A stretch of DNA of 64,000 nt from Cupidesulfovibrio sp000226255 (GCF_003402415.2 NZ_AP036014.1:3720001-3784000); one strand, 5' to 3'. Counted from the first letter of the stretch, positions 37,792-46,601 are shown. Notes: a model not told the origin generated them from the sequence alone. Program-made: numbers and translations.

Positions 37792-38748
37792 CTACCCCCG
37801 GCGTTGCAGCAGGTTGCCCGCCACGATGAGCACCAACCCCGCCAGCGTGGTGGGCAATATCCGCTCGCCCAGCAGCAGCGCAATGAACACCAGCGACAGA
37901 AACGGCGAAAAGAAGATCAGGTTGCCGATGCGCGCCGCCGACTCCGTCAACCGCATGGCCTTCAGCCAGAACACGAAGGCAATGCCCATCTCGAACGCGC
38001 CCACGTACGCGGCGGCGGCAAGCCCCTGCCCCAACTCCGCCCGGAACGGCAACGTCGAAAAAATGCACGTGGCCGCCAGCACCAGCGGCAGCCCCGCCGC
38101 GAAATTGCAGAACAGCCCCAGCACCGGCTCCAGCGGGCTGCGCGCATTGCCGATCCAGTAGAGCGCCCAGATCACCGTGCTCACCAGCGCCAGCGCCACG
38201 CCCCCCACGTTGCCCCCGGCCAGCGCGGCCACGTCGCCCCGCGTGGCGATGACCACCACCCCCGCATAGCTCACCGCCACGGCCAGCAACTCGCGCCGGG
38301 TCACCCTGTGCCCCAGCAGCGGCACGGACAGCAGCGTCAGGGTGATGGCCCAGGTGTAGTTCACCGGCTGGGCCACCTGCGCGGGCAGCAGGGCATACGC
38401 CTTGAACAGCACGATGTAGTAGACGAAGGGGTTCAGCACGCCCAGCAACCCGGCGCGCAGCAGCTCTCGCCGGGGCACGGCAGCCAGTTCGCGGGCAACC
38501 CCCCGCGCGCCGTGACGGCACAGCAGGATGGCGGCCAGCACCAGCAGCGAAACCCCTGTGGACACCAGCAGCAACTGCAACGGGTCCAACTGGCGCAGGG
38601 CCAGCTTGAAGGCCGTGGCCACCGTGGACCAGATGGCCACCGTGGCGATGCCGTAAAGATACGCCTTGCGCTGGTCGGTACGCGCTCCGGCGGGCATGCC
38701 GGACGCCGTGGCGGCATCGCCCGCGGAACTGTCACGAGGGGTGGTCAT
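37792..38748 (-). CDS. EamA/DMT-family transporter
   Basis: A 318-residue inner-membrane protein with ten predicted helices in two EamA halves (first GIATVAIWSTVATAFKLAL, second ALVSTVIWALYWIGNARS). The family exports amino acids or other metabolites. AGGAGG precedes the ATG. The first ~28 residues are a polar cytoplasmic tail. It is divergent from the thioredoxin-like gene. Substrate unknown. Confidence 0.88.
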   Translation of the reverse strand: MTTPRDSSAGDAATASGMPAGARTDQRKAYLYGIATVAIWSTVATAFKLALRQLDPLQLLLVSTGVSLLVLAAILLCRHGARGVARELAAVPRRELLRAGLLGVLNPFVYYIVLFKAYALLPAQVAQPVNYTWAITLTLLSVPLLGHRVTRRELLAVAVSYAGVVVIATRGDVAALAGGNVGGVALALVSTVIWALYWIGNARSPLEPVLGLFCNFAAGLPLVLAATCIFSTLPFRAELGQGLAAAAYVGAFEMGIAFVFWLKAMRLTESAARIGNLIFFSPFLSLVFIALLLGERILPTTLAGLVLIVAGNLLQRRG

Positions 38749-38847
38749 GTGCGCCTCCTGCCGGATGTACTAGCACCGCCGTGGGGGCATGCCAATGTTT
38801 GCGGCCCCCTGCGCACGGTGCAGGACCGGATGCAATGGGCCGCACCT

Positions 38848-38876
38848 TTGCGCAAACCGGATTCCTGTTGTATGAT
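38848..38876 (+). promoter_or_regulatory. Sigma-70 promoter of the exported redox gene cluster
   Basis: TTGCGC (38848-38853), a 17-nt spacer and TATGAT (38871-38876) make a near-consensus promoter 37 nt before the ATG at 38913. Confidence 0.75.
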
Positions 38877-38912
38877 TTATGGCAGTACGCACCGCAAGCA
38901 CCGGAGACCGCC

Positions 38913-39596
38913 ATGCACCCGCACCACGCCCCGCAAGCGTTCCAGCCCGCCGCCCGGCCAGCCACTGTTCCCTGCCGTGACACCGCCCCCCAGCCCGCCA
39001 CGCTATTGCGCATCATCCTGCTGGCCGCCCTGCTGGCGCTGCTGCCCGCCTGCGCCACGCCCACGCTGGCGGAGCCGGTACCAGCCAGCACCCCTTTTCC
39101 GGACATCCCCCTGGAAAACGCCGCGTCGCCCGACCAGTTGGCCGCGCTGGGCCTTTCCGGCCAGGGGCCGTGGAAACTTTCGGACATCCGCCCGCCCGGC
39201 ATGAAGAACGCGGGCAAGGCACCGCTGGTGCTCATCGAGATTTTCAGCATGTACTGCCCGCACTGCCAGCGCGAGGCCCCGCACATGAACCGCTTCGCCG
39301 AACTGCTGGCCGCGTCCCCGCTGAAGGACCGCATCGCCGTCATCGGGGTGGGCGCGGGCAACACCCGCATGGAGGTGGACCTGTTCCGCGAGCGTTACGG
39401 GGTGACCATTCCCCTGTTCGCCGACCCGGACCTGGCCGTGCATGAACAGGTGGGCGAACCCGGAACGCCGCATTTCTTCCTGGTTTCGCTGAAAAACCGC
39501 ACGGCACCGGCCACGCTGTTTTCGCGCACCGGGCGCATGGCCTCGCCACAGTCCTTCCTGGACGAGCTTGCCGCCATCGCGAAGCGCGCCAACTGA
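38913..39596 (+). CDS. Thioredoxin-like (TlpA/redoxin-type) lipoprotein
   Basis: A 227-residue exported protein. After a ~30-residue polar leader comes a hydrophobic stretch ending in LLPACAT, a lipobox with the lipidated cysteine near 47. The mature part has a thioredoxin fold with the CxxC active site in FSMYCPHCQREAPHM and the cis-proline region EPGTPHFFLV. Such proteins exchange disulfides in the periplasm. ATG 38913 was chosen because it lies just downstream of the promoter at 38848. It is the first gene of a trio with a peroxiredoxin and a VOC protein (56-nt gap). Confidence 0.85.
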   Translation: MHPHHAPQAFQPAARPATVPCRDTAPQPATLLRIILLAALLALLPACATPTLAEPVPASTPFPDIPLENAASPDQLAALGLSGQGPWKLSDIRPPGMKNAGKAPLVLIEIFSMYCPHCQREAPHMNRFAELLAASPLKDRIAVIGVGAGNTRMEVDLFRERYGVTIPLFADPDLAVHEQVGEPGTPHFFLVSLKNRTAPATLFSRTGRMASPQSFLDELAAIAKRAN

Positions 39597-39652
39597 CACC
39601 GCCAGACCACCCGATGCAGCCGAACAAGACGGACCCACGCGAGGTAGCCGAC

Positions 39653-40525
39653 ATGAACGGAAAAGAATTCACCGCGCCGACCAGCACCGGGCCACGCCCG
39701 GTCCGAGGGCTGGCCATCACCCTGGCTCAGGCTGCCATCCGGACACTGGCCGTCACCCGGATCATCACCGGGACGCTGCCGCGCGCCCTGCTGTTCGCGT
39801 TGGCCCTTCTCGCCCTGCTGGGGGCTGCGCCTGCCGCCTGCCCCGCAGCGGGGCTCCAGGATCTGCTGTATCAGGAAGCGCCCCGCAAGCCCGTGGACAG
39901 CGCGCTGAAGGTGGCCGTGGGCGACCCCGCGCCCGACTTCGCCCTGCCCGCGCTGCCCTCTCCGGCCGCTTTGGCCGTGCAGGGCGGCAGCCCTGGCGAT
40001 GGCATGGTCCGGCTGTCCGACTACCGCGGCAAGCGCGCGGTGGTCCTTTCGTTTGTGCCCGCCGCGTTCACGCCGGTCTGTTCCGGGCAGTGGCCTGGCT
40101 ACAACATCGCCCGCGAGGAATTCGAACGGCGCGGCGCGGTGCTGCTGGGCATCACCACCGACAACCTGCCCTCGCTGTACGCCTGGACCCGCGAAATGGT
40201 CGAGAACTCACCCGGCGCCGACACCGGGCATGACGCAGGCAGCAGCGGCCCGCAGGCCTCACCGCCGCCAGGCAAGGCGCGGGCGTCTTCCGCCGCCGCA
40301 CCCGGCGACCCTGCCGGGCTGTGGTTTCCGGTGCTGTCCGACTTCTGGCCGCACGGGGCCGTGGCCGCGTCCTACGGGGTGCTGCGCGGCGACGGCATGG
40401 CGGAGCGCGCCCTGTTCGTCATCGACAGGCAGGGCGTCATCCGGCACATTCACGTCTCGGACATCAACAAGCGCCCCCCGCTGGACATCATCCTGCGGGC
40501 GCTGGATGCGCTGCCCGCCCCCTAG
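39653..40525 (+). CDS. Exported peroxiredoxin (AhpC/TSA family)
   Basis: A 290-residue protein with an N-terminal hydrophobic export signal (about 40-62, LLFALALLALLGAAPAACPA). The peroxidatic cysteine is in PAAFTPVCSGQWP, the PxxxTxxC motif of peroxiredoxins, and the fold continues with GITTDNLPSLYAW and LSDFWPHGAVAASYGV. There is no obvious resolving cysteine, which suggests a 1-Cys mechanism regenerated by a partner, perhaps the thioredoxin-like protein encoded upstream. A polar Ser/Pro/Ala insert lies at about 187-218. GAGGTAG precedes the ATG. Confidence 0.87.
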   Translation: MNGKEFTAPTSTGPRPVRGLAITLAQAAIRTLAVTRIITGTLPRALLFALALLALLGAAPAACPAAGLQDLLYQEAPRKPVDSALKVAVGDPAPDFALPALPSPAALAVQGGSPGDGMVRLSDYRGKRAVVLSFVPAAFTPVCSGQWPGYNIAREEFERRGAVLLGITTDNLPSLYAWTREMVENSPGADTGHDAGSSGPQASPPPGKARASSAAAPGDPAGLWFPVLSDFWPHGAVAASYGVLRGDGMAERALFVIDRQGVIRHIHVSDINKRPPLDIILRALDALPAP

Positions 40526-40562
40526 CCCACCCGCACGCCGTTCAACCGCGTCAGGAGCACCA

Positions 40563-41177
40563 ATGCCCCGCTACACCGGCTTCAACCACCTCGCCATGGT
40601 CACCGGCGACATGGAGACCACCGTGCGCTTCTGGCGCGACCTGCTCGGCATGCGCATCGTGGCGGGGCTTGGCCACCCCGGATACCGCCAGTATTTTTTC
40701 GAGGTATCGCCCACCGACATGATCGCCTTCTTCGAGTGGGACGGCGTGACCCCGGTGGAGGAAAAGGACCACGGCGCGCCCGTGCGCGGGGCCGTGGTGT
40801 TCGACCATGTGTCCGTGGGCGTGGCCTCGGACGACGACCTGTGGGAACTGAAGGACAGGCTGGAAGCCGCCGGATTCTGGTGTTCCGAACTGGTGAACCA
40901 CGGCTTCATCCATTCGCTGTACAGTTTCGACCCCAACGGCCTTGCCATAGAATTTTCCGCCCCGGCGCCCGGCGTGGACGTGCGCGCCGCCCCCCGCATG
41001 ACCGACACCCACCCCGCGCCCGCCGCCATGGAGGGCCCGGACCCCGTGCCCGGCCACTGGCCGCCCGTAACCGCGCCCACCCCCGCCGCCGACCGCAGGG
41101 TGTACCCCGGCGAAGGCGACGACTTCCTGCGCATCAAACGCAACGCCTGGGATACGCCGAAGCCCGGCCGTTCATGA
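40563..41177 (+). CDS. VOC-family (glyoxalase/dioxygenase-fold) protein
   Basis: A 204-residue cytoplasmic protein. The VOC domain spans about 1-140: FNHLAMVTGDMETTVRFWRDLLGMR, FDHVSVGV and LYSFDPNGLAIEFS carry the usual His and Glu metal ligands (H9, H82 region, E137 region). A ~60-residue Pro-rich tail follows. CAGGAG precedes the ATG, 37 nt after the peroxiredoxin gene, so it is probably co-transcribed. Reaction unknown. Confidence 0.85.
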   Translation: MPRYTGFNHLAMVTGDMETTVRFWRDLLGMRIVAGLGHPGYRQYFFEVSPTDMIAFFEWDGVTPVEEKDHGAPVRGAVVFDHVSVGVASDDDLWELKDRLEAAGFWCSELVNHGFIHSLYSFDPNGLAIEFSAPAPGVDVRAAPRMTDTHPAPAAMEGPDPVPGHWPPVTAPTPAADRRVYPGEGDDFLRIKRNAWDTPKPGRS

Positions 41178-41572
41178 CGCCCGGCCGGAGTGCGCAACCG
41201 CACATCCGGCGTCACACAGGACGCCCCGCCTTTTTCCGCATGCACATGCACTGCGCGTGCAGCCCACCTGCGGACCGCGCACAGCCGTTTCACCGCTCCC
41301 TGGCCATGTCGGGAGCGGTGTTGCGTTTTTTCATTCGGCCATGCACCCGCCGGTACATCTTGTTGCATGCAAGAAAATAATGGAATTACGCCACAAGAGG
41401 TGCTAATGCAGTGCACATGCGCATTGCGGCCTTGACCGCGCATGATGTACCCCGGTTTCACGGCGGCCCATGCAGCGGCGTGCGCCACGCCCCGCATACG
41501 GAGTGCGACGATGTCGGCCGCCGTGGCCCCATCGGCCATGTTGCGCCTCCGCCACCACAAAGGAGTACCGAA
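41178..41572. other. Non-coding region upstream of the MucR-type gene
   Basis: 395 nt without a supported gene. An AT-richer patch (41355-41405) probably contains the promoter of the regulator gene. I see no clear -35/-10 pair. Confidence 0.35.
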
Positions 41573-41974
41573 ATGGAAGAATATCTCAAGCAGGCCCTCG
41601 ACATCGTGAAGGCGCAGGCCAGCGTTCGCACCATGGCCGAGGAAGAGATCAGCTCCATGGTGCAGAAACTCGCGCAGGCCATCCGCCAGATCAGCGAGGG
41701 CGGTCCCGCCGATGAACAGGCCGCCCCAGAGGCTCCCCTGCCCGACGCCACGAAGGCGCTGAAGGAAAAGTCCATCACCTGCCTGGAATGTGGAAAGACC
41801 TTCAAGATCCTGACCCGCAAGCATCTGGCCTCGCACGACCTCACGCCCGACAGCTACCGGGACAAGTACGGCTACCGCAAGGACATGCCGCTGGTTTGCA
41901 AGTCGCTGCAGCGCGAGCGCCGCAAGAAGATGAAGGACATGAAGCTGTGGGAGAAGCGCCGCAAACCGGCGTAG
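41573..41974 (+). CDS. MucR/Ros-family zinc-finger transcriptional regulator
   Basis: A 133-residue DNA-binding protein. The C2H2 zinc finger is CLECGKTFKILTRKHLASH (two Cys, two His), followed by DLTPDSYRDKYGY and a basic tail (RERRKKMKDMKLWEKRRK), all diagnostic of MucR/Ros. Members repress surface polysaccharide, motility and other genes, and bind AT-rich DNA. AAAGGAG precedes the ATG at 41573. Target genes are unknown. Confidence 0.93.
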   Translation: MEEYLKQALDIVKAQASVRTMAEEEISSMVQKLAQAIRQISEGGPADEQAAPEAPLPDATKALKEKSITCLECGKTFKILTRKHLASHDLTPDSYRDKYGYRKDMPLVCKSLQRERRKKMKDMKLWEKRRKPA

Positions 41975-42048
41975 CACCTGGCGGACCTTGCGCCGCGCCC
42001 CCGGCTTCTTTCGTGCTCGCCGCCTTGTCGGCCACGCATGACGTTTCC

Positions 42049-42080
42049 GACGCCCCGACGGCACCTGCCGCCGGGGCGTC
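42049..42080 (+). terminator. Terminator after the MucR-type gene
   Basis: GACGCCCC (42049-42056) pairs with GGGGCGTC (42073-42080), with an inner CGGC/GCCG stem. There is no clear T-tract. It lies 75 nt past the stop. Confidence 0.6.
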
Positions 42081-42087
42081 GTCATTG

Positions 42088-42155
42088 CGGAAAACGGTCG
42101 CACAGGTACACTTCAGCCAGCGCGCGAATGGCGGGTTTCGCCGCGCGTTCCCCGC
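42088..42155 (+). repeat. Truncated copy of the structured intergenic element
   Basis: Only the 3' part is present: a P2'-like GGAAAACGGTCGCAC, GCCAGC (42116-42121), and a tail that matches the tail of copy 3 at 32 of 38 positions (42118-42155 against 46598-46635). The 5' arms are missing, replaced by the terminator of the MucR-type gene. Confidence 0.5.
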
Positions 42156-42329
42156 ATCGGTGGCGGGCCTGCGCGTGCCTTTCCATGTCTTCGCCTCCCT
42201 TCCTGCCCGGCCCTGCGCCCCCCCGTCCCGAAGAAGCGCCGCTCCAACCCGTGCCAGTGGACACGCGGGGGGCGCGCGTCTAGTGTGCGCCCACCGCCCG
42301 CCCCACACACCTCGTCCCCAGAAACGCAC

Positions 42330-43262
42330 ATGCCCGCACCCCGCATCCCCACCGCCTCCCCGGCCACGCTGGCCCTGTTGTTGGCCATGCTGCTGTGGAG
42401 CAGTTCGTTCATCGCCATGAAGGTGGCCCTGGAAGGGTATGACCCCATGGTGGTTGTCTTCGGGCGCATGGGCATTTCATCGGCGGTGTTCCTGGCCCTG
42501 TGGCGCAACTTCCGCCACGTGCGCTACCGCAAGGGCGACTGGAAGCGCCTGGGAGCCATGGCCCTTTGCGAGCCCTGCCTGTATTTCGTGTTCGAGGCGT
42601 ATGCCCTGCGGTACACCTCTGCCTCGCAGGCCGGCATGATCGTATCGGTGATGCCCCTGTGCGTGGCCGTGGCCGCGTGGTTCATGCTGGGCGAACGGTT
42701 GGCCCGCCGGGTGTGGTGCGGCTTCGGCCTGGCCATCGCCGGGGTGGTCTGGTTGAGCCTGGGCGGTGCCAGCAGCGAAAACGCCCCCAATCCGCTGCTG
42801 GGCAACCTGCTGGAACTGTGCGCCATGGTCAGCGCCACCGGGTACGTCATCAACGCCAAGAAGCTGTCCGCCACCTACCCCCCGCTGTTCATCACCGCCG
42901 TGCAGTCCCTGGCGGGCAGCGCGTTCTTTCTGCCGCTGCTGTTCCTGCCCACCACGCACCTGCCGGACGCCTTTCCGATCCTGCCCACGCTGTCCGTGGT
43001 GTACCTTGGCACATGTATCTCGCTGGGGGCATACGGGCTGTACAATTTCGGCGTCAGCCGCCTGCCCGCCGGGCAGGCCTCGGCGTTCATCAACCTGATT
43101 CCGGTGATCACCCTGCTCATGGGCCGGGTGCTGCTGGGCGACGAACTGACCCCGCAGCAGTACGCGGCCTCCGCACTGGTGCTGGTGGGCGTGCTGCTGT
43201 CGCAGGGCAAGGGCGCGACCCGGCGCAGCGACGCCGCGCCGGAACCCGACGCGGGGGGCTAG
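42330..43262 (+). CDS. EamA/DMT-family transporter
   Basis: A 310-residue inner-membrane protein with ten helices in two EamA repeats (LLLAMLLWSSSFIAMKVAL near the start, ALCEPCLYFVFEAYALRYTSASQAG, then YGLYNFGVSRLPAGQASAFINLIPVITLLMG). It probably exports a metabolite. It differs clearly from the other EamA protein (37792-38748). The ATG at 42330 has no strong Shine-Dalgarno sequence. Substrate unknown. Confidence 0.88.
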   Translation: MPAPRIPTASPATLALLLAMLLWSSSFIAMKVALEGYDPMVVVFGRMGISSAVFLALWRNFRHVRYRKGDWKRLGAMALCEPCLYFVFEAYALRYTSASQAGMIVSVMPLCVAVAAWFMLGERLARRVWCGFGLAIAGVVWLSLGGASSENAPNPLLGNLLELCAMVSATGYVINAKKLSATYPPLFITAVQSLAGSAFFLPLLFLPTTHLPDAFPILPTLSVVYLGTCISLGAYGLYNFGVSRLPAGQASAFINLIPVITLLMGRVLLGDELTPQQYAASALVLVGVLLSQGKGATRRSDAAPEPDAGG

Positions 43263-43292
43263 CGCGCCGCGCGCCCCCCCCTGCCGCAACGA

Positions 43293-43322
43293 AAAGGCCG
43301 CCCCCCTAAAGGAGCGGCCTTT
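43293..43322. terminator. Bidirectional terminator between the transporter and flgE
   Basis: AAAGGCCGC (43293-43301) and GCGGCCTTT (43314-43322) form a perfect 9-bp stem with A and T runs at the two sides. It lies between convergent genes. Confidence 0.8.
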
Positions 43323-43345
43323 CTCATGCCAGTGCCGTTCGGCCC

Positions 43346-44851
43346 CTACGTGCGCTTCAGTTCCAGCGCCTTCTGGATCATGGAGTCGGCGGTCATGATC
43401 GACTTGGAGTTGGTCTGGAAACCGCGCTGGTAGAGGATCATGTTCACGAACTCGCGCTCCATGGACACGTTGGACTGCTCCAGCGTCTTGGCTGCCACGG
43501 TGCCGAAGTTCTCGGTGTCGGGCAGGCCCTCTTCCGCCGCGCCGGAATCCTTGGTGGCCGAAAAGTGGTTCATCCCCTCGCGGCGCAAGCCGTCCTCGCT
43601 GGTGAAGCGGTACAGGGTGACGCGGTACAGTTCATCGTTCTGGCCGTTGCTGTAGCGCCCGATGACCGTGCCGTCCGAACTGATGTCCAGGCTGGCCAGA
43701 AATCCTTCCGCGTAGCCATTCTGCTTCGAGCGCAGCTCGGACGAACTGCCCCCATAGGCCGTGGTGCTGGCCGAGGCCAGGGTGGCCCCGCCCATGCCCA
43801 TCAGGGCGGAGGCATTGGACCCCACCGCTGCCGGGGTGGCCGCGCCCGCCGTCCACGTGCCGGTGGACGAGGACAGGCCGAGATCCAGGCTGATCAGTTG
43901 CGTGCCCCCGCCGCTGGCGAAGGTGGCCGAGAACTGCGGCAGGCCGTCCGCCCCGAACGAGGCCGGAGCCCAGTTGCTGAGGTTGGTGGCGTCCGTGCCG
44001 GTGGGCGTGTAGGCGGACATGTTCACCAACTGCCCGGCGGAATTGAAGGTGAGCGTGCCGGACATCAGCAGCCCCGCGCCGGATGTGCCCGCCAGGGCCG
44101 ATCCGTCCTGCGCCGGGTTCATGGCCACCACGAACTCGAAATACTTGTTGCCGCCGCTTTGCCCCGCGCCGTCGAAATACACGTTCACGTCGTGCGCAGT
44201 GCCCGATGCGTCGTAGATCTTGATGGTCTGCTTGTAGTTGTAGGCGGAATCGCCCAGGGGCGTGTCCGACGTGCCGTTCCACTTGGAAAGCAGCGAGAAG
44301 TAGGGGTTGGCCGCGTCGGACGACTTGTCGCCCGAACCCAGGTTGTTCAGGGCCGTGATGGACGTGGTGGCCCTGGGAGCCATGACGTTGCGCCCGTTTG
44401 CCCCCGGCGGCAGGCTGATTGGCCCCGTCGCGCCCTCCACGCCGTCGGTGATGGCCCGCCCGGTGAGCACGTAGCCGTTGGGGTCCACCAGGTTGCCGTC
44501 CTTGTCGAACCGGAAGTTGCCCGCGCGCGTGTAGTGGACGTCGCTGCCCAGGGTAACCTGAAAGAACCCCTTGCCGTTGATGGACAGGTCGGTGATGTCG
44601 GTGCCCGACTCATACGGCCCCTGCCCATACGCGGTGCGGATGGTGGTCAGGTTCGAGCCAAGGCCCACCTGGCTGATGGACGTGGTGGCGGAGTTGCCCG
44701 TGCCCGCGTACTGGCTGAGCAGGTCCTCGAACAGCGCCTGCTGTTGCTTGAACCCGACGGTATTGACGTTGGCGAGGTTGTTGCTCACCGCCTGCATGCC
44801 CTGCGACAGGGTTTTCATGCCGGAGGCGCCGGAATAGAGGGCGCGTAACAT
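43346..44851 (-). CDS. flgE: Flagellar hook protein FlgE
   Basis: A 501-residue protein that polymerises into the flagellar hook. The N-terminus (LYSGASGMKTLSQGMQAVSNNLANVNTVGFK) and C-terminus (LEQSNVSMEREFVNMILYQRGFQTNSKSIMTADSMIQ) are the conserved coiled-coil ends of hook and rod proteins. The middle is Ser/Thr/Gly-rich, as in hook surface domains. GAGGAG precedes the ATG at 44851, and the open frame continues far upstream without meaning. It stands alone, apart from other flagellar genes, under its own sigma-54-type promoter (44962-44977). Confidence 0.95.
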   Translation of the reverse strand: MLRALYSGASGMKTLSQGMQAVSNNLANVNTVGFKQQQALFEDLLSQYAGTGNSATTSISQVGLGSNLTTIRTAYGQGPYESGTDITDLSINGKGFFQVTLGSDVHYTRAGNFRFDKDGNLVDPNGYVLTGRAITDGVEGATGPISLPPGANGRNVMAPRATTSITALNNLGSGDKSSDAANPYFSLLSKWNGTSDTPLGDSAYNYKQTIKIYDASGTAHDVNVYFDGAGQSGGNKYFEFVVAMNPAQDGSALAGTSGAGLLMSGTLTFNSAGQLVNMSAYTPTGTDATNLSNWAPASFGADGLPQFSATFASGGGTQLISLDLGLSSSTGTWTAGAATPAAVGSNASALMGMGGATLASASTTAYGGSSSELRSKQNGYAEGFLASLDISSDGTVIGRYSNGQNDELYRVTLYRFTSEDGLRREGMNHFSATKDSGAAEEGLPDTENFGTVAAKTLEQSNVSMEREFVNMILYQRGFQTNSKSIMTADSMIQKALELKRT

Positions 44852-44961
44852 GCGTGTCTCCTCGGGCGTGGAATGCCCCGGTCCGTGCCGCGTTTCGCCT
44901 GCCTTCCCGGCGGAAGGCGGGCACGCGGGACCAGGGAAGATTCTTCCCTGAAGGGTCGCAA

Positions 44962-44977
44962 AGCACGAGCCGTGCCA
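44962..44977 (-). promoter_or_regulatory. Sigma-54 promoter of flgE
   Basis: On the minus strand TGGCACG-GCTC-GTGCT has the GG-N10-GC spacing. It lies about 110 nt before the flgE ATG. The activator is not encoded nearby. Confidence 0.75.
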
Positions 44978-45084
44978 GCGTTGGGCAATATTTCGCAACA
45001 TTGCGGAATGTAAAGACGTCGGCGCATGAAAACGGGCGCGAGGCGGCAGGAACTGCCCTGCGGCGGTGGCCCGCGCATGCGAAA

Positions 45085-45111
45085 GGGCCGCGCGGCTGTG
45101 CCACGCGGCCC
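45085..45111 (-). terminator. Terminator after folD
   Basis: GGGCCGCG (45085-45092) and CGCGGCCC (45104-45111) form a perfect stem followed on the minus strand by TTTC. It lies 70 nt beyond the folD stop. Confidence 0.7.
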
Positions 45112-45180
45112 TAAAGAGCCTCGCGCATGCGGGGCCTGCCGGGCGGTCTGCCCCGGCATCACCCCCGCGCCGAATCCCCG

Positions 45181-46047
45181 TTACCCGGCCATGCCGGTGC
45201 GGGCCTTCCACGAGATCACGGTATTGACGAGCAACTGGGCGATGGTCATGGGACCCACGCCGCCGGGCACCGGCGTCATGGCCGAGGCGATGCAGCTGAT
45301 GTCGTCGTACTTGCAGTCGCCCACCAGCCCTTCTTCGGTGCGGTGAATGCCCACGTCCACCACCACCGCGCCGGGCTTGACCATGTCCGAGGTTATCAGG
45401 CAGGGCCGCCCCGCCGCCACGAACAGGAAATCGGCCCGGCGGCATTCCTCGGCAAGGTTCGGCGTGCCGGAATGGCACACCGTCACCGTGGCGTTGGCGT
45501 ACTTGCCGGGCGCGCCCAGCATCAGCGCCAGCGGCTTGCCCACGATGTTGCTGCGCCCCACCACCACGGCCTTCTTGCCCGAAGGCGAAAGGTCGTACCG
45601 CTCCAGCAGGGTCATCACCCCCGCCGGAGTGCACGGGCGAAAGCCCGGCAGGCCCAGCGCCAGCCGCCCCATGTTCTCGGGGTGAAAGCCGTCCACATCC
45701 TTTTTCGGGCTGATGCGCTCCAGACAACGCTGGCTGTTCAGCCCCTTGGGCAGCGGCAGTTGCAGCAGGATGCCGTCGATGTCCTCGCGCCCGTTCAGGT
45801 CGTCGATGAGCGCCTCCAGCGCCTCCTGCGCGGTGTCCGCAGGCAGGCGAAACGCCTCGGACCGGATGCCCGCCTCGGCGCAGCCGCGCTCCTTGTTGCG
45901 CACGTACACCTGCGAGGCCCCGTCGTCGCCCACCAGAATCACCGCAAGGCCCGGCGCGCGGCCCGCCGCCGCAAGACCCGCCGCCACCTCTTCCTTCAGC
46001 TCCGCGCGAATGGCCGCAGCCGTCGCCTTGCCGTCAAGCAGCACCAT
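45181..46047 (-). CDS. folD: Methylenetetrahydrofolate dehydrogenase / cyclohydrolase
   Basis: A 288-residue bifunctional enzyme that interconverts methylene-, methenyl- and formyl-tetrahydrofolate in the cytoplasm. Motifs: SQVYVRNKERGC (catalytic lysine), GILLQLPLPKGL, KDVDGFHPENMGRL, PCTPAG, the NADP loop VVGRSNIVGKP, and PVPGGVGPMTIA. GGGAGGTG precedes the ATG at 46047. It supplies one-carbon units for purine and methionine synthesis. Confidence 0.97.
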   Translation of the reverse strand: MVLLDGKATAAAIRAELKEEVAAGLAAAGRAPGLAVILVGDDGASQVYVRNKERGCAEAGIRSEAFRLPADTAQEALEALIDDLNGREDIDGILLQLPLPKGLNSQRCLERISPKKDVDGFHPENMGRLALGLPGFRPCTPAGVMTLLERYDLSPSGKKAVVVGRSNIVGKPLALMLGAPGKYANATVTVCHSGTPNLAEECRRADFLFVAAGRPCLITSDMVKPGAVVVDVGIHRTEEGLVGDCKYDDISCIASAMTPVPGGVGPMTIAQLLVNTVISWKARTGMAG

Positions 46048-46465
46048 GTCTCCACCTCCCGAAATCCGGCGCGCGTGCGCGCCGCCTGTCTGATTCCGCT
46101 GCCCGGCACTGTTGTGCGTCCCGGTCGCATCCGCCATGTGTCGCTGCCCTGTTTCTCCGCGGGAGAGCAGGCAGTGTTTTGAAGTCGGGGCTCTGCCCCG
46201 TGCCCCGCCGGGGGAGCACGCTCCCCCGGTCCCCCTTTCAAGGGTGGGGCTCAAACTGAAATATCTTTACAAAGGCATCGCAGTGGCAGACCGGCTCACA
46301 CACGCAAGGCCCGCCGTCTCTCCGTGACGGGCCACGCCGCAGCACGGTGCCTTCCTGTCTCCACCAGTCTTTCTTCTGTCGAACTGCCTTTCTTCCTTAT
46401 ACTCCGCGCGGTCCTCCGCGCGGACGGCGGGTGCGGGAAAGACGGGTGAAACTACGAAATGCGGA

Positions 46466-46601
46466 GGCTGGCAAGGAAGGGGACGTTTTCCCGAAGGGAG
46501 CGTGCGGCAGCCGTTATGTGAGCTTGCGAACATTACGGATGGCGACCGCAACGCGCTCTGCCGTACGTGACCAAGGGAAAATGGCCACTGACGCCGCCAG
46601 C
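46466..46601 (+). ncRNA. Structured intergenic element, copy 3
   Basis: P1 GCTGGC (46467-46472) with GCCAGC (46596-46601). Conserved AAGGAAG follows, then P2 (46481-46492 with 46575-46586, 11 of 12 pairs), GGGAG (46496-46500) opposite TGACC (46568-46572), and P3 CGTGCGGCAG (46501-46510) with CTGCCGTACG (46558-46567). P3 is extended by an extra hairpin CCGTTATGT...ACATTACGG. ACTGACG (46587-46593) is conserved. The long P3 insertion shows that this arm varies between copies. Confidence 0.6.
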
